From positions 1,054,001-1,118,000 of the forward strand of contig JBBMOL010000016.1 in assembly GCA_037954665.1 (NCBI GenBank): DNA of 64,000 bases. The letters are read 5' to 3'. The notes under the pieces were generated by a model. It was not told where the DNA came from. It worked only from the letters and a program-made list of their open reading frames with translations, and ran no database searches. This DNA is from Laguncularia racemosa (taxonomy: Eukaryota > Streptophyta > Magnoliopsida > Myrtales > Combretaceae). Position numbers and translations under genes: made by a program. This document shows, piece after piece, positions 22,627 to 34,962 of the stretch (positions are counted from its first letter, which is position 1; each line of letters starts with the position of its first letter).

Positions 22627-24320
22627 AAGAGAAATTTGTGGTATAATAAGATACTCCTAAACAATTATATGATTTGCATATAGTGGTGAGTAGGGTCGAA
22701 TCCACAGAGATTGGTTAAACTTATTTCTATCCAAGGAGAATAAAAAGGAAAAGGAAAATGGGGGGTTTGGTTTGTGAATCGAATAAAGTTAAAACAAGAT
22801 AAGAAAGTTGTATATCGATAAAAAGCCTAGCCAAAGGAATCAAGATAGTTTAATTCTAGGAATTGATCATCGATGCAAATGTTTTCTATTCTTAGTTCTA
22901 GATAAACTGGTTATGGTTATTAACAAGCTCTAACAACCTATCTCTCCTTACTTCCTCGATAACCTCAGACAAGCGCTTTGAATTATTTCTCTTATTGATT
23001 AAACAACCCTAGACAAGCGCTTTGAATTATTTCTCTTATTGATTAAACAACCCTAGACAAGCGCTTAGGATTTAATCTATCAATAGCATTAAAATCTAGA
23101 GAGACCACCAATTCATGCCAGTAGATTATAAGATAACCTATTTAAACATGATCATATACCTCCATAACATGAATTCGATCATCTCTTTTATAACCAAACA
23201 TGTTATTGTGTCACTAAGACTAGAACAATCAAACAATTACGGATTTGACGTGCTAGTTGACAATATATTAACTTGCTAATTGAGTAGAAGAGCTCTATTT
23301 ATACCAATCAACAAAGATAATAATGACAAAACGATCAGAAGATATATGAATACCCGAAAGCAAAGAATAGAATAAATACAAGTCAATTAGACCTCACAAT
23401 TTGTGGAGAATTAAACATCTATGACCCTTTGGCTAGAAAAGTAGCTTAGCTACACATGTTCATCAATAAAACGAAAAATAAAAATAAAAACATAATGAAC
23501 CGTGTTGCCTGCTCTGCCTCCTCGTTTCCTTCTTGTCTCCAAGGTGATTCCAGATTCAAAGATTCAAAAGTTGTCCTAACCCTCTAGGGTTGGTTCTATT
23601 TATATTGTTAGGGGGATAGCATGTGATCTTTTGCTAGCAAGATACGAAAATATCTTTCCTTTTCCAAGTAGATTTCGAGAAGTGAAGATTCGTCTGCCTG
23701 GCACACCCCACCACACGGCTGTAGGTCAAGCCGTGCCATCCTCTGTGCATATTCTTCAAGTCTTCATCCACGCCCAGTGTGTACTACGGTTACACAAACG
23801 GCCAGATTTCAAGTCGTGCCTTCATCTGATTGATGTTCCACACTTTCTTCTCCTTGGCACGTCTAGCTTCCACCACGGCTCCAAGCACGGTTGCTCCCAC
23901 GGCTTCCACCACGGCCGTGCCCTAAGCCGTGTCTCTCTCTGTTCAAAGTCCACATTTCCGCCTTCTTGTCCAGTGAGGGGCACGGTTTTCACCTTGGCCG
24001 TGCCTCAAACCGTGCTAGTTCCTAGTTAGCTACACGGCCGTGTACTTCAACCGTGTATCTTCCTGTTGAATCAAAACCAAGTACACGGCCGTGTACTTCA
24101 ATTACACGCCCATGTACTTCCCTCCAGCGGTGTAAATCCTTGTCTTTGAACCAAGTTGTAGATGGCTTCTCTAATTTACTTGAATTGGCATCCTTGACTC
24201 CATTTAACCTGATTTGTCACAATGATAGAATTAAAGTACTATTTCCTTATGATTTCTATAAAATCGATAATAATTTAACACAATTTATACTATAAAGATT
24301 GAGTATAAAATGGCTCTATC
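22627..24320 (-). mobile_element. T: LTR-like insertion in the Gyp2 RT
   Basis: About 1.7 kb without internal coding domains. On the minus strand a TATA-like caatataaatagaacc lies near 23600, so it is probably a solo LTR in minus orientation. It contains a perfect 44-bp tandem duplication (22967-23054) and a GC-richer block at 23700-24130 with three copies of the palindrome CACGGCCGTG (23910, 24033, 24084). It is bounded not by a 5-bp duplication but by a 38-bp direct repeat of host RT sequence. The exact left end is uncertain. The open frame at 23631-24029 lies in the CACGG-rich block and has no protein family features. Confidence 0.6.
22967..23054. repeat. Perfect 44-bp tandem duplication in T
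   Basis: Units 22967-23010 and 23011-23054 are identical (agacaagcgctttgaatt...), followed by a partial third start at 23055. Identity suggests a recent event. Confidence 0.95.
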
Positions 24321-24358
24321 AGAATGTATGTAGATAGTAAGGTTATTAATAAGATAGC
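24321..24358 (+). repeat. 38-bp direct repeat, right copy, flanking T
   Basis: Same 38 bp as 22572-22609. From here the Gyp2 RT continues in register. Confidence 0.93.
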
Positions 24359-25215
24359 CATTAAGTATTGTCATCTAATCTCATGGTTAGATGACATACT
24401 TAATGAATTACATGGTGCCACTATCCTCTCTTAAGTTGATCTCAAAAGCAGTTATCACCAAATTAGGATGTGTAAAAGGGATGAATGGAAAACCACCTTT
24501 AAAACTTAGCATGGTTTATATAAATGGTTAGTAAAGCCTTTTAGATTGCTAAACACCCCTAGTGCCTTTATGAGACTAATAAATCATGTTATTAGGAAAT
24601 ACTTAGGGAAATTTATGGTTGTGCACTTTGATGATATTCTTGTTTATAGCAAGAATTACGAAAACTAATTAAGTTATTTAAGAATGGTACTTGAAACTCT
24701 AAAGGAGGCACTATAATTGCACCTTTAGCACTATAATTGCACCTTTAAGAAATCTTACAAATAAATTGGAGAGATTTTAGTAGACCGCTAAAGCACAAGA
24801 TAGTTTTGAGAAAATTAAGGAAAAGTTATGTACCATACCTGTGTTAGCATTGCTTAACTTCAATAAAATCTTTAAGGTTAAGTGTGACGCCTCTAAGGTG
24901 GGGATAGGCACAGTTCTCATGCAAGAAAAGAGATAGATTACCTTCTTTAGTGAAAAGTTGATTGATCATCACCTTAAATACTCTACCTATGATAAAGAGT
25001 TTTACTCTTTGATTAAGGCCTTAGAAACTTAGCAACACTATTTGCTCCCTAGAGAGTTTGTAGTGCACATCGACAATGAGTTGTCAAAACAAATTAGAGG
25101 GCAAGGAAAACTCAATTAGTGACATGCTAATTGGGTAGAATTTTTAGAAAAGTTTCCTTACATTATTAAGCACAAAAGTAGGAGTGGAAATATCGTAATT
25201 GATGCACTTTCTAAG
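24359..25215 (+). pseudogene. Gyp2 RT core and RNase H
   Basis: RT resumes with LDDILNELHGA, a damaged DLKSSYHQIRM, WKTTFKT, PSAFMRLINHV and a catalytic box HFDD at 24624-24635 (Tyr to His, both Asp kept). A 20-bp tandem duplication (24708-24747) and a deletion remove the RT thumb. RNase H follows from about 24850 (FKVKCDASKVGIG, FFSEKLIDHHLKYSTYDKE) and ends near DALSKRH at 25215. Several TAG and TAA stops. Confidence 0.82.
24708..24747 (+). repeat. 20-bp tandem duplication in the Gyp2 RT
   Basis: gcactataattgcaccttta occurs twice head to tail, without decay between copies. It shifts the RT frame. Confidence 0.95.
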
Positions 25216-26503
25216 AGGCACACTTTGATTAACATGATGCAAACTAAGATGTTAAGGTTTGAGTAGATTAAAAACCATTATGAAAATGATCTTGACTTTT
25301 CTAGTGCTTGTAGGAATTATAAGCATGGAGCACAAGATGGATTCTTTAGAGAGGATAGCTACTCATTTAGAATTGACAAGCTTTGTATTCCTCAAAATAC
25401 CCTTTAAAAAGTCTTAGTTAAGGAAGCACATGAGGGAGGTCTTTCATACCATTTTGGAGAGACCAAAACATATGAGACCCATAAAGTACATTTTTATTGG
25501 CCTTGTATGTTAAGAGATATGAAGGATGTCATCTAAAAGTGTGCAACTTGTAAAAAAGCCAAAAGTAAGTTAGGTGCTCTAGGGTTATATATGCCTTTAC
25601 CTATTCTTACACATCTATAAGTAGATATTAACATGGATTTTATTGTTGGATTGCCTCAAACACAAAAGGGAAAAGAAGCTATCATGGTTATTGTTGATCA
25701 TTTCTCTAAAATGTCTCATTTCATTCCTTGTAAAACATGTTATCTACATTTCAAGTCTATTCTTTCAAGAAATACTCTATCTTTATGGAGTTCCTAAGTC
25801 TATTATATCTGATTGTGATCCTAAATTTTTGAGTTAGTTTTAGAAAACTTTGTGGAAGAAATTGAAGACGAGAATCCTCTTAAGCACAACATGCTACCTG
25901 CAAATTGATGGACAAACGAAGGTAGTAAATTGCATTATTAGCTCATTGCTCAGAGTTGTAGTTACTACGAATCTTAAGGATTGGGGCACTTATTTAGCAT
26001 ACATTAAGTTTACATATAATAGTTGTGTTCATAGTTCTACTAACGAAACACCATTTAAAGTGGTGTATGTGTTTAATCTCCTTACTCCTATTGATTTGGC
26101 ACCCTTACCATTTGATGAATGGGTTAATCCTAATGGTAAGTCTACGGCAAAGTTTGTCCAAAAATTGCATGGGGAAGTGAAGAAGTCTTTGGAGAAAAGA
26201 ATAGCAACTTATGAGAAGTAAGCCAACAAGGGTAGGAGGAGAAGAGTGTTTAATCTAGGGGATTTGGTGTAGGTGCACGTGAGGAAGGAGCATTTTCCAG
26301 AAAAGAGAAAATCCATGTTGACATCATGGGTTGAAGGACCATTTTATGCAGTGGAGAGGATAAATGAGAATGCATACAAGCTGGATTTAAGAGATAACAT
26401 AATGTCTCAAACACATTTAATGTACAAGACTTATCTTATTACTATAAAGATGAAGAGAAAGACCAATGGACTTGAGGGCAAATCTAAAAGAAATTGGGGG
26501 GAA
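25216..26503 (+). pseudogene. Gyp2 integrase and C-terminal tail
   Basis: Zinc-binding remnant HEGGLSYHFG...CATCKKAK (about 25430-25560). Core motifs MDFIVGLPQTQKG and MVIVDHFSKMSHFIPC (25632-25735), YGVPKSIISDCDPKFLS (about 25780-25837) and DGQTKVVNCI (about 25910), where Glu of the DDE triad aligns with Lys. YIKFTYNSCVHSST and PFKVVYVFNLLTP follow. The C-terminal basic domain includes RVFNLGDLV and VEGPFYAVERINENAYKLDL. The purine tract aaattggggggaa (26491-26503) directly precedes the LTR. Two frame changes and several stops. Confidence 0.85.
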
Positions 26504-27564
26504 TGACATGGGTCAAGTGCTAGCAATTAGGACAATATCAAAGACATTAAGAGGAGTGTTAGGTGTATGTGGAATAAGTGAAGAAGATTGGGATAATATT
26601 GGTTGGACTGGAGTGTTTGGGAAGGTGATAATACTTGAGAATTAGTTGATAGATGTGTTAGAGCATGTTAAGAATGGAGTTCAAAGAGTTGGAGGTAAAA
26701 GGATTGATGTACGAGTACAAGAGTGGAAAACTAAGGAAAAATACGACCTACTAACATGACTATGTTGAAGATTATATCGAGCAAGAGGTAAGATTAAAAA
26801 GACACGGGATTAGTTAATATAACTGTGTTAGGACCATGTCGGGCCACACGATCATGTTGAGGTTGCATTGATCAACAAATTCCATGGCATACTCAAGTTT
26901 CCAGATGTTGAGAGACACACAGCTATTTGACATGACCATGTTTAAGGTCGTATCCAACTGCAAATTTTCAAATTAACACGCTAAAAGGTACATAGCCTTT
27001 TGACATGACTACGTTATAGTCGTGTTGGACTGTAACACCTATTTTATTCAAAAAGTCGTATTAGTTTATGTTATTTTATTTTTCTTTCATTTCCAAAAAG
27101 TTGTGAGACTCTTTTATCTATGTTTATTTGTTTAATAGGCCACTATGCTCTAGGAAACAGTTTGTAATGGTGTCACTTCATATTAGAAGTATTGTAACCA
27201 CTTTTACTTTGAGATCTAAGTATAAAAAGCTTGGCAACTATGTATTATTAAGGTAGTGCATGATTATTTTAAATGTTAAACACTTTTTATTTTAGAATTT
27301 TACCTAAGAGTGAGAGAGAGAGAGTAAACACTTCTTTTGAGTGAATTCTAACTGCATGCATCTCTTATCATCTAAATTGAGTGTGACGATTTATGTATGG
27401 TCGGATTATTATCAAAATGTTTATGCAACAAGTTATGTAAACCTAATGGTTGATTTTAGTAATGGCACCCTAACCTTATTAACTAGTGTTAAATGTCTTT
27501 AAGGACACTCACTTAACACATACTTGAGAGACTCTATTATAATTTAGAACTTGTAGATTGCATT
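26504..27564 (+). repeat. Gyp2 3' LTR, left part
   Basis: Starts TGACATGGGTCAAG after the purine tract, collinear with 9914 onwards, and is interrupted at 27565 by U. Flank of U is GCATT at 27560-27564. Confidence 0.9.
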
Positions 27565-28542
27565 TGATCGAAATCACAATCGAATCTTAGTTTTAAAAAT
27601 TGAAATACCTATTCTTAATTCCAACTACGAGACAATAGGCAAGTGTACCTATTGTGACTGTAATATAGTGTTAAGCACAGGTTCGTCTCATAGAGATAAT
27701 CTAAGTACTAGTATTAGCTTTGTTCCTATTATCTAACCGTCAATTAAGAATGATTTAAATTCTAAACTGTTAGCTAAATAATTGATATGATTCTATTAAA
27801 ACTAAGCAGGGATCACTAGAGTAAGAGACAAGGTTTAATGCAATTGTTAAAACAACCTAGGTCTCATTTTATTCCTACTTTATCATGTGAATCATTGATT
27901 CCAAGGATTATTATTATTAACTTCTTATGTTGTAAAGTTCTATAATTCAAGCTAATAACTCTCTCAAGTCGATTAATTTATCTAATCCTAAGCTTAACAA
28001 TTAGGATCTTTACTCAATTAATAGCAATATAGGATCACATGAGAAACATATACACATTAACAATTCAATTACAAAATAGAAGGTTTTTGTTATCCTATCT
28101 CTAGAATTACAAACAAACCTCATCAATTGCATAAATCTAATCATAGAAGCAATTTCTCAATTGGCTTAGATGATATCAAGCATAAATTCATATTCTAGAT
28201 ATATGAATCTAAGGAAATCATAGTAGAGCATGCAATTGAACATAAGAATATCAATAAAATTTCATTAAGAACAAATCCTCATCACATGACAAGATAATAT
28301 TTGAATAAGACCTAAGTTTAGAGTTTACTCCTCTATAAGATTAACAAAGAAAACACAAAGTCTAAAAGACAAATTAGAATTCATGATTACGGCCCGCCGA
28401 ATTGAAACTTAATTGCCTTGGATCTTGAATCCCTTTGATTGTTTGCCTTTGTGATTGATTTGAATTCTCTCTTAAAAACCCTAGCAAAGTGTCATTCCAG
28501 CCTCCTCTTTTAATTCTAGATGCTACTGATATATATAGGGTC

Positions 28543-30517
28543 TGTAATACACATATTTTTTTATCTTATATAAATAAATAAATACATGTATAAACATGAT
28601 AAATGGAAATGTTGTAAATAAGACAAACAGACAAAGGCAATTTCGTCTTTTCCTGGTTGGACTATAAAAATAGAATAACCTAAGGTTTCTCTTTTTTCTC
28701 ACTTGGACAACTTACAGTCGAATAGAGAGATAGAAGGCAAAAGAACCCTATAAGAAAACCTAAGGCAACTAAAGAGAAGTCAAGTGGTTAATTGAACAAG
28801 TAAGGATCTTTATGCGAGTTTTAAATTATGTGATTGGAATTAGACCTCATGGGCATCATGTGCACATCAAGACTCGAGATTTGAGTAGGGACGGTATGAG
28901 AACGGAGAATCAACGGCTCAAGGATACGATCGTGGAATTTTTGAAGTAAGTAATATAATCCATGTAATTTATTTATAATTACATGTTTTAGAGATGTAAT
29001 TGAGCTTAAGAATAGAGAGGATTCGGTTTAGGAGAAATTAGAATGAAGGATTAGGAGTTCATGGAAATTGTCAAAGGTAACACGACCTACCAACATAGTC
29101 ATGTTTCGATCGAAAGGTACATTAAGAGATACATGGCCTCTTAACATGGTCGTATTTTGATCGTGTTGAGTCAAGGGTAACATGGCCTCTCAACACAGTC
29201 GTGTTTAGACCATGTTGAGTGTGAAAGTTGCATCAAGCGATACACGACCTCTTAACATGATTGTGTTTTGACCATATTGAGTTAAGGGTAACACGACCTC
29301 CTAACATGGTCATGTCTAGACCGTGTTGAAACCAAGTTTTACATCGAAAGATACACAACCCTTAACATGGTCATGCTTTAGCTTGTGTTGAGCAATACAG
29401 TCCCCAACATTGCTGTGTTGAATAAAGAATAACATAACTATATATTCAGTTAACTTCAAATTAAATTAATTTCCACGCAACCTAGATAGCTAGTAAGACC
29501 CTAGAGAAATTAAATAATTAAGATAAGGGAAGTAAGAGAATGATATTGATCGTAGATTAAGTACTAAGAAGAGCTTGTTAATTTGTAAAGATTTCCATTT
29601 AGATTAAACCCAAGACTGGGAAGTGCTTAAGGCTAGGATTTAAGGTATATGTAAGTTATGTGCTGTTCTGTGTTTGCTTAAGTTAGTATATGTGTTGAAA
29701 TTGATTAAGTTGAACAATTTAGCTTAAGTGTTTAAGTTGTATGCTGTATGTGTTTGGATCAGCCTAGGGGCTCGTAGTGGCAGATCCCTAGGGAGTACCC
29801 CAATGATCCTTGTGTGACATTATCCCTAGTGGAGTCGTATTTGGAAATGATCTAGGTTGAATGTTGATTAAGTGGTTAAGTGTACATGGGTATGGGGCCT
29901 GTAGTGGCAGTTCTCATCACCAGGTTTAAGTGTACATGGGTGTGGGGCTTGTAGTGGCAATTCCCATCACCAAATCATGCTCTAGTGTGTTAAGTGTGTT
30001 AAGGGGGTCATGAGTACCCTATTGTTGCTTGTAGACATGAATTATCATATGAAATGGTTGTTTATGTTTAAGTATTGCATAACGTATGTGACACTTGTTC
30101 ATGTTCTTCATGCGTGTGTGTTTGTGTTATACGTACTGGGCATTAGCTCACCTTTCGGGGAACTTATTTTTAAATGTAGGTGTTGAGGGAGATGAGAACC
30201 TAGAAGATGACATGGGTTTGGGTGAGCCACAAAGAGAGGAAGACGAAGATTACCATTATTATTATGGTGATTAAGATTTGGAGGATTATGTTATTTAGTT
30301 GTGATAGGCAGTAATTTTTTTAGAGATGTTATTTTTGTGTTCAAAGACTTCTACTACTTTAGATGTTTGACATGGTTCAAGTTATTATTTGAATTTTAGA
30401 AACACATGAAATGCTTTTATATAAGAGTTACAAGTTAAAGTGTATCAGAGTTGATTGTTCTCGTGAGATAGCAACACGTGACGAGCAGTTGTATGGCCAA
30501 AGTTTCGGGGCATTATA
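28543..30517 (+). repeat. Gyp3 5' LTR
   Basis: 1,975 bp starting TGTAATACACAT and ending CATTATA (aligned to AATTACA at the 3' LTR end). Block 29079-29420 holds six or more imperfect inverted motifs such as aacacgacctcctaacatgg and tcatgtctagaccgtgttg. At 29881-29974 there are two copies of a 50-bp unit (tgtacatgggtatggggcct...). The 3' LTR has three. Confidence 0.92.
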
Positions 30518-30970
30518 GCTTAGGTGGTATTAGAGCTTGAGGTTTATGATCTTTAGAGACTTAAGTTTGAATCTATAGAGAATAGGTTCATGATCCTTAT
30601 GACCTAAGTTTTGATCTATAGAAGCATAGGATATTGATTCTAAAGAATTTAGGTGATGATCCTTAGAACTAAGTGATGATCAATAGCCATAAGTTTTAAA
30701 CTAATAGAGCATTAGATATGATCTTTAGAGGAGTTAAGCACTAGATCCGTAAGATAATGAAACATGAAGAGAGTGGGTAAAATATCATACGTTTACTTAA
30801 TTATATAATTATTTTCTTGTATTATTACTTTACTTGTATTCTTCTAACTGCTAAGTTATATATATTAGTAGACCCATGTATAGTGGTATATGTGTATATC
30901 CTTACATACTATGAAATTGATCATGACTGATATTAACTCAAGTAGATCTAGTTGCCTCTTCTTAAACAGA

Positions 30971-31148
30971 ATGCCTCTAAGAAAAATCCTCGGATCAGGA
31001 GCTGGAAGGGGTGCTAGACGTGATAACCCTAACAAGGAGGAAGTTTAGCACCCATACCACAAGGGGAAAGAGGTCAAATGGCTGAAGAGACAGTTCAACT
31101 ATTGCACACTATGAACTACCTAGTGAGATTATTGGCACAGCAACAACA
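30971..31148 (+). pseudogene. Gyp3 gag N-terminal fragment
   Basis: ATG 30971 opens MPLRKILGSGAGRGARRDN, a basic Gag N-terminus, then several TAG stops (one where Gln is likely) and a low-complexity stretch ending in caacaaca at the N3 insertion. Continues at 35820. Confidence 0.72.
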
Positions 31149-32000
31149 TGATGGGAATCTAACCTGTGGTTCTAGCAGTAGGGGAACCTGATTTGGATGT
31201 ATGATCCAAGACATCTACATATCTTCACTTTTTATCTAATAATGTTTGGTTTTGCACTATAGCAGGTACATTGATCGGTTTTACAGGATGGCCAAATAAC
31301 ATGCACTAATGATCAACTTACGGGACATTTTTGGAGTCACATTCAACAGCCCACAAATTGCTTAATTAACTTGAAGAACCAGCCATTTGAAGACCATCTT
31401 TTTGCACTTGTATTTGTCAATATTGAACTAGCCATTTTTGTTCATTTTTTGGACTTATAATTTGTTGTAGAACTGGCCACTTTGTGGTATATATGTAATT
31501 TTTTGAACATTTTTACCCTAATTAGAGCAAGTATAAATACTTGCTAACTAGGGTTTGTATGGAGCTTTTGAAATTTTGAACAAAAACATCTTGTTACCAT
31601 GAGAGAGAGTGAGTCCTCTTGCTAATACACACACTCTTATCAATTTCTAGGAAATTGTGGTGAGTGAGGCTTGGAGTTTTTTGTGAGTAGTATCAAGAAC
31701 TTCTAAGTTGCTTCCTTTTTATTACTAGTATGTAATATCTAGTAATAATAGGTTGTTTTTCATCATTTGTTGTTTATGCCAATTAGGGTTCATATTGCTT
31801 CAATTTTATAAGATTGGAATTGCATGTTATATGTAATTTGATTGGTATTGGAATATTTTGTAATTCATCTACTTTTGATCACACTAATTAGCGATCACGT
31901 GATTCTAAGCATTACGCCATTTTATGTTCCTTTGAGCATTTGAGATTGATTAATCATTTGGATTGAGTTCATGTGCTTAGATTCACTTTTAAGCACATCA
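31149..32000 (+). repeat. N3 5' LTR
   Basis: 852 bp, TGATGGGAATCT to AAGCACATCA. TATA box inside gcaagtataaatacttgc (31527-31544). Confidence 0.95.
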
Positions 32001-32005
32001 TCTTT

Positions 32006-32017
32006 TGGTATCAGAGC
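32006..32017 (+). other. N3 primer-binding site
   Basis: TGGTATCAGAGC, an exact tRNA-Met complement, followed by acgg. Five bases after the LTR. Confidence 0.93.
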
Positions 32018-33077
32018 ACGGTTTTGAGAAGGGAATTTTTTGTTTGTTGATTTGGGGATTTAGTGTTTTTGTTCTTCCATTTCATGCTTGAAGTTATTTA
32101 AAGAGAAATTGAAGTAATTGTATGTAATTGTGTTGTGACATACTTGTTGTTTGCGGAATTAGAAGTGGAATTTCAGATTTAGTCCTTTGTGATCATCATC
32201 TTGCCTTAACCTCCTTGTGTGTGGAGGAAGGGGAAGTTATTTGAATTTGAATTACATAATTTGAAGTAGTTTTGGAGTGTGCAGTGTGTTTTCCTTTTGC
32301 ATTCGGAAGTGGAAGTGTACAATTTCCAAATTTAAATTTGTGTGGAGAATAGGAAATTATTTGAATTCAAACACATCCATTAAGTTTGAAGAAGTTATTG
32401 AGTGGTATTGATTACATTCTATTTGAATTTGAATTTGATTCTTACCATTTGTGAAGAAGGTTGCATTAAAGGTGTAATATTTTGAATTGTTGTTGTGAAA
32501 TTTAGAGGGAGTTGTATGTGTTGGTGTAAGTGTGTATTGAGTTGAAGGGTTGTAACGTGTGGTATTGTGTGTGTTGAGGCAAAGAGGTGCTGCACTTGAA
32601 GTGTTGTTGTTGTTTGAAGTGAGTACACCGTGTTTGTGTTGTGTGTGTGGCGGTGTAAGTGTGTTGTGGAGTTATGTAAGGAAGGTGTTGCACATGGAGT
32701 ATAAGATTGTGTGTGTGCCATGACTAGAAAAGGGAAATTTAGTAGTAAAGTTTGAATTTCAAAACAAGCATTTAAGTATGAAAGTTATTAAGTATTGATA
32801 CTTAAACACATGTTCAGTTGAATTCAATAACTTACTACTTGGAAGTGTTTAATTATTGCCATAATTGAAGTGTAGGGAAGTGTGTATGCATTGGTGGCTT
32901 GTTGCATTGTGGGAGTACAAGTGTGTGTGTGTTGACGTGGTGTGTGAAGTTACATAGAGTTGTGTTTATTTTGTAGGTGATTTGATTGTTGCAGTGGGTA
33001 AAGTGTTGTGTAGTGAAGGGAGAGTGCTGCAATTGTTTTAGACTATATTTGCACTTCAGCAAATCACATCCACAAAC
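32018..33077 (+). other. N3 leader, G/T-rich
   Basis: 1.06 kb, strongly TG-rich and C-poor on the sense strand (tgtgtgtgtg blocks near 32570, 32640 and 32920). Minus-strand open frames at 32419-32721, 32502-32693 and 32853-33182 are low-complexity antisense artefacts of this composition. Confidence 0.78.
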
Positions 33078-34950
33078 ATGTCGAATGACAGTGTGAATGG
33101 GGGCATTGGCAATGAGGCCAATAGCTAAGTTGGTGGAGGATAGGGTCATCGTATTATAGGTGGGAGAACTTTGAAGGAACAACTTCAGGACCTCACCACC
33201 ATTGTTGCTACAATAGCAACAAGGATTGACAAGATGACAATGCCATAGCCACTAGTGGCGAATCCTTAGGCACCACCACTTAGAGTAGCTCCTCAAAACG
33301 TTTAAAGAGAGGGAGTAGTAAGAGGAGGAAACATGGGAAGGAGAGTGGAAGGAGATCATCATGCCTTTAAGGAGGAGAGAGATGATAATTTTGGTGTTAA
33401 TCCTTACCCAAATAGGGATTTCAAACCACCTAAGGGTCTAGAATATATGAAGTTGTAGATGCTTTTATTTGATGGTAAGGGTTCAACAGATGACTATATG
33501 GATTGGAAGGATAAGGTTGAGGGCCTTTTTTAGTGTTATGAGATATATGATAACACCAGAGTTCGTCTTGCTACTATTAAGTTCATAGGGTATGCTACTT
33601 TGTGGTGGAAGAATTTGATGATCAGTAAGCAGGGATGGAGAGGCTAAAATTCACACCTGGAGAGACATGAAAAGGGTTCTAAGGAAGAGGTTCATTCCTA
33701 AGCATTATAGGTAGGAACTGTTTATACGTCTACAGACTTTGAGACAAAGAGGTAAAACAATGGATGACTATATCCATGAGTTTAAAACTTTGATGATCAG
33801 ATGTAGGTCAATAGAGCCTCCTAAGCAAACCCTAGCACGTTTTGTATCTAGGTTAAAGTATGAGATAACTTGTGTTGTTGAGCTTTAGAGGTATAGTACA
33901 CTTGATGAGGCTATATAGTTAGCCTTGAAAGTGGAAAGATAGAGGTGATCCAATCTATTCCGGGTTACTAGTAATAGGCTCAGTACTACTACTAAGCCTA
34001 TGGGGGTTGATGGTCAGTTGGGTAGACCAAAAGGAGCAGGTGAGCATGTTAGGGTAGCAGACAGAGTTACCCTTAGCATAGATAAAGAGAAAATGATTTC
34101 TAGGAAGGGCAAAGAGGTAGTTGGAAGTGATGTTAAGCAGACAATACCGGGGTCGACTAGTGGGAAGATGCACTAGATTAAATGCTTTAAATGCATGGGA
34201 TTTGGACATATGGTTACATAGTGTCCCAATAAGAGAGTAATGACAGTCATGGAGGGCACCGAAGAAGAAAATGAAGAAGTTGTCGAGCCTACCTATTTGT
34301 CCATGGCTTTGCAGGAATACTACGATGATCAGAACGTTGAGATGCATGAGGATAAAAAGGGTGAACATTTTTTACCTATTAATGTGTTGCACAAGGTTTT
34401 GACTTTATCTCCAAATTCCAGGGACAAAACAGAGGGAGAACCTATTCCACACACCTTACTGGATTCGAGGTAACCTTTGTGTGCTGTTCATAGATAGTGG
34501 TAGTTGCACTAATGTCATATCTACTGCATTAGAAGATAAATTACAACTAGCCACTAGTCCGCATCCTAGCCCTTACAAATTGCATTGGTTGGATGACCGT
34601 AGTAGTCTACATGTTACACAAAGGGTAAAGGTGCCAGTCAATGTAGGAAAGAAATACCATGATGAGATTATCTATGATGTACTTCCTATGTGCGCCTTTC
34701 ATTTATTGTTAGGTAGACCCTAGATGTTTGATAGAGAGGTATTACATGACGAGTTTAGAAACACTTACATATTTCGAAAGGATAGTACATTGATAGTCTT
34801 GATGCCTATGTCTCCATCTAAGGTGTGCTCTTTCCAAGAACAAATTAGAAATACCCCCGATTCTTCTAAAATTTAGGCAAACAGGCAAATAAAGACATTG
34901 GGTTTCAATCCAAGAGATGACCCCTTAGATTTGAGGGCAAATCTTTCAGA
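33078..34950 (+). pseudogene. N3 gag and aspartic protease
   Basis: ATG 33078 (MSNDSVNGGIGNEANS), TAA at codon 17. The N-terminal segment has a predicted helix (LKEQLQDLTTIVATIATRID). Capsid: NFGVNPYPNRDFKPPKGLEY, IGYATLWWKNLM, then a 1-nt deletion near 33635 and FIPKHYR, LFIRLQTLRQRGK, YEITCVVEL. Zinc knuckle CFKCMGFGHMVT.C (about 34179-34220) has a TAG but keeps CCHC. Acidic linker, then another frame change near 34474 and protease LFIDSGSCTNVIS with DSG intact (Asp at 34493). It ends LLGRP, TYIFRKDS, MPMSPSKV, then DPLDLRANLSEA near 34925-34960. Confidence 0.9.
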
Positions 34951-34962
34951 GGCCTAAGGAGA

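Noticed and set aside
23631..24029. 132-codon open frame in insertion T
   Set aside because: It arises from the CACGG-rich repeat block. Composition is biased, there are no motifs, and the segment is LTR-like.
32419..33182. Thr/His/Gln-rich minus-strand open frames (also 15521-15758, 18529-18732, 63241-63516)
   Set aside because: Low-complexity readings of the CA-rich strand of N-family leaders. No conservation as protein between copies.
33955..34368. 137-codon minus-strand open frame
   Set aside because: Antisense to N3 gag, which has capsid and zinc-knuckle motifs on the plus strand.
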